Shown piece after piece: positions 62,660 through 64,000 of a DNA stretch of 64,000 nucleotides. A model generated the notes under the pieces. It worked only from the letters and a program-made list of their open reading frames with translations, was not told the DNA's origin and did no database searches. Positions within the stretch are counted from its first letter, which is position 1. Each line of letters begins with the position of its first letter. Position numbers and translations under genes: made by a program. This stretch comes from an uncultured Bacteroidales bacterium (GTDB taxonomy: Bacteria > Bacteroidota > Bacteroidia > Bacteroidales > Bacteroidaceae): NCBI GenBank assembly GCA_902778265.1, contig CACYXI010000011.1, positions 1 to 64,000 of the forward strand, given 5' to 3'.

Positions 62660-64000
62660 ATCTAACACTTACATACTTATGCAATGTATTCCTTACTGCG
62701 CCATTACCTGCGTAAAGCTCCTTGACGTAGCCCTCAATCTGCTCGCCGAGACCAGCCTCGTAGAGGTTGAGACCGAATACATCCTTGCGGGTGTAGAGCT
62801 TCTTGAGGCATGAATAATCCTGATCTGCCTTGCCGATTTCGAGAGGTGCAACGATAGCCTGAAGCTCCTCGAGCAATGGATCGGTAGATGGCTCGAATGC
62901 GTTGCCGTTATCATCAATACCCTTGAGGTAGCGAGCATAGCCAGCAAGTACGAGTGGGATGAGCTTGAGGTTATCCATGTCAAGACCACGAGCTATGTAC
63001 TTCTTGATAGTCTCACCGAAACGGATTGGAAGCTTCTGTGATGTATCTGTAGCAATACGCTGTGGAGCATCTGGCATGAATGGGTTAGGCAGACGCTTGT
63101 TGATGACAGTACCAATGAACTCGTATGGGTTGAGCACGCCTGGATCTGTAACAACAGGCATAGCCTCGATATAACCGATCTTCTGGATGAATGCACGGAG
63201 ATCATCATCAGCCATTTCAGCAGAGATAAGGTCGTAGCCGAGCATACAGCCATAGATTGACATTGCGGTGTGGAGTGGGTTAAGACAGGTAGTAACCTTC
63301 ATTGTCTCAACCTGATCAACGGTCTCGCGTGTGGTGTAGAGAGCACCACCAAGCTCCAATGGTGGGCGACCGTTGGTATAGCTGTCCTCGCAAACGAGGT
63401 ACTGAACTTCTTCGGCATTTACGAATGGAGCGGTAAATGTCTTCTTCTCGGTAATGATGGTGTTGTTGTCCTCAAAGCCATCCTCTGCAAGCATAGCCTG
63501 AACCTTCTCGTGTGGACGAGGAGTGATCTTATCGATCATTGACCAAGGATATGAAATCTTCTTGTTGTCGTTGACGTAAGCAAGGAATTCCTTTGGTGCA
63601 AGACCATCATTAACCCACTTCTCTGCGTATGCAAGAACACCAGCCTTAACCTTGTCGCCGTTGTGAGAGCAGTTATCGGTTGACTGGAGTGTGAGTGGTA
63701 GCTGACCTGCCTTGAAACGCTCAAGGAGCAATGCTGTGAGCTTACCCATAGCAAATACTGGTGTGAGACCGCGCTCAAGATCAGCAGGAGCTACGCTATA
63801 ACCTTTCTCAGTGATGGTGAAAGTAACCATCTGGAGTGATGGAGCCTTGAAGATCTCTACGAGACGTGCCCAGTCTTCTGCAAACTGGAAATCAGCCTTG
63901 AGTGACTCGGTAACAGATGCGATAACCTTCTTCTCGATAGTGCCGCTTGACTGGAGGCTAACCAAGAGAGAGAGGTTGCCGTAAGGACGATAAGCCTTGT
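62658..64000 (-). CDS. uxuB: Mannitol dehydrogenase family oxidoreductase, probable fructuronate reductase (partial)
   Basis: The gene runs off the right edge. At least 446 residues are present, including the in-frame KAYRPYGNLSLL that precedes the internal TTG at 63965, so that codon is not the start. The N-terminal nucleotide-binding motif is outside the window. Visible family features are LPLTLQSTDNCSHNGD, YPWSMIDKITPRP and the catalytic K...N-x-x-H region (MKVTTCLNPLHTAMSIYG). There are six residues from Lys to Asn, one more than in E. coli UxuB. Upstream position next to uxuA suggests reduction of fructuronate to mannonate with NADH. Tagaturonate reductase is the main alternative. Confidence 0.82.
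   Translation of the reverse strand, partial: KAYRPYGNLSLLVSLQSSGTIEKKVIASVTESLKADFQFAEDWARLVEIFKAPSLQMVTFTITEKGYSVAPADLERGLTPVFAMGKLTALLLERFKAGQLPLTLQSTDNCSHNGDKVKAGVLAYAEKWVNDGLAPKEFLAYVNDNKKISYPWSMIDKITPRPHEKVQAMLAEDGFEDNNTIITEKKTFTAPFVNAEEVQYLVCEDSYTNGRPPLELGGALYTTRETVDQVETMKVTTCLNPLHTAMSIYGCMLGYDLISAEMADDDLRAFIQKIGYIEAMPVVTDPGVLNPYEFIGTVINKRLPNPFMPDAPQRIATDTSQKLPIRFGETIKKYIARGLDMDNLKLIPLVLAGYARYLKGIDDNGNAFEPSTDPLLEELQAIVAPLEIGKADQDYSCLKKLYTRKDVFGLNLYEAGLGEQIEGYVKELYAGNGAVRNTLHKYVSVR

Noticed and set aside
1..64000. tRNA, rRNA and known riboswitches
   Set aside because: No cloverleaf, rRNA core sequence or riboswitch motif was recognised by eye. A covariance-model search would be needed to exclude short or unusual ones.

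Overview
The window is Bacteroidales DNA, most likely Prevotella/Segatella or a close relative. Three things point there. The promoters are of the Bacteroidetes type (TTTG, about 20 nt, TAnnTTTGC). The surface proteins are fimbrillin-like lipoproteins with an R-A maturation site, and giant secreted proteins with C-terminal tails like type IX secretion sorting domains. The hexuronate genes are also of the Bacteroidales type. No rRNA, tRNA, CRISPR array or prophage was found.

Layout. (1) 1-939: dispersed intergenic repeats and a promoter. (2) 940-6961: four fimbrillin-like lipoproteins that look like a duplicated two-gene unit, followed by a 6301-residue GLUG/beta-helix adhesin (7150-26055). 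(3) 26056-27771: repeat-rich spacer with a 334-bp nested palindrome. (4) 27772-38928: a 3718-residue secreted protein with two pectin methylesterase domains. (5) 39596-46046: a fimbrial operon (DUF3575/OmpA-like protein, DUF5119-like lipoprotein, fimbrillin with an apparent one-base frameshift), full of a degenerate GCC-N6-GGC 12-mer in both spacers and reading frames. (6) 46150-51980: accessory island with an unknown protein, a KilA-N gene, VapBC-, YoeB- and HicAB-type toxin-antitoxin pairs, a broken second KilA-N copy and an Rpn-type nuclease. Several units carry the same promoter-containing repeat. (7) 52043-58099: a secreted protein, a 47-aa ORF, a lipoprotein on the minus strand, and a pectate lyase-pectin methylesterase fusion. 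(8) 58300-60195: a RelA/SpoT homologue with an intact hydrolase site and an eroded synthetase site. (9) 60196-64000: another nested palindrome, then mannonate dehydratase (uxuA) and a partial fructuronate reductase-like gene (uxuB) on the minus strand.

How the genes fit together. Two themes dominate. The first is surface attachment: two fimbrillin loci and a giant adhesin, with G9 and C9 homopolymers that could allow phase variation. The second is pectin and uronate use: pectate lyase, three methylesterase domains, non-catalytic domains shared between the secreted proteins, and uxuAB.

Most unusual signals. (a) Both KilA-N copies carry a codon-aligned palindrome centred on GAATTC at the same codon. 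The two copies differ in the arms but every difference except one outer mismatch keeps base pairing. (b) Three nested-palindrome elements have different core words (GTGTACGTG, GTGTAGG, GGTGTAATACT), and each lies beside an 11-bp tandem array with core AGCGAA. (c) Intergenic repeats have become signal-peptide n-regions of three lipoproteins, in two cases as inverted copies either side of the start codon. (d) A promoter repeat recurs through the toxin-antitoxin island and supplies the start codon of the HicA-like gene.
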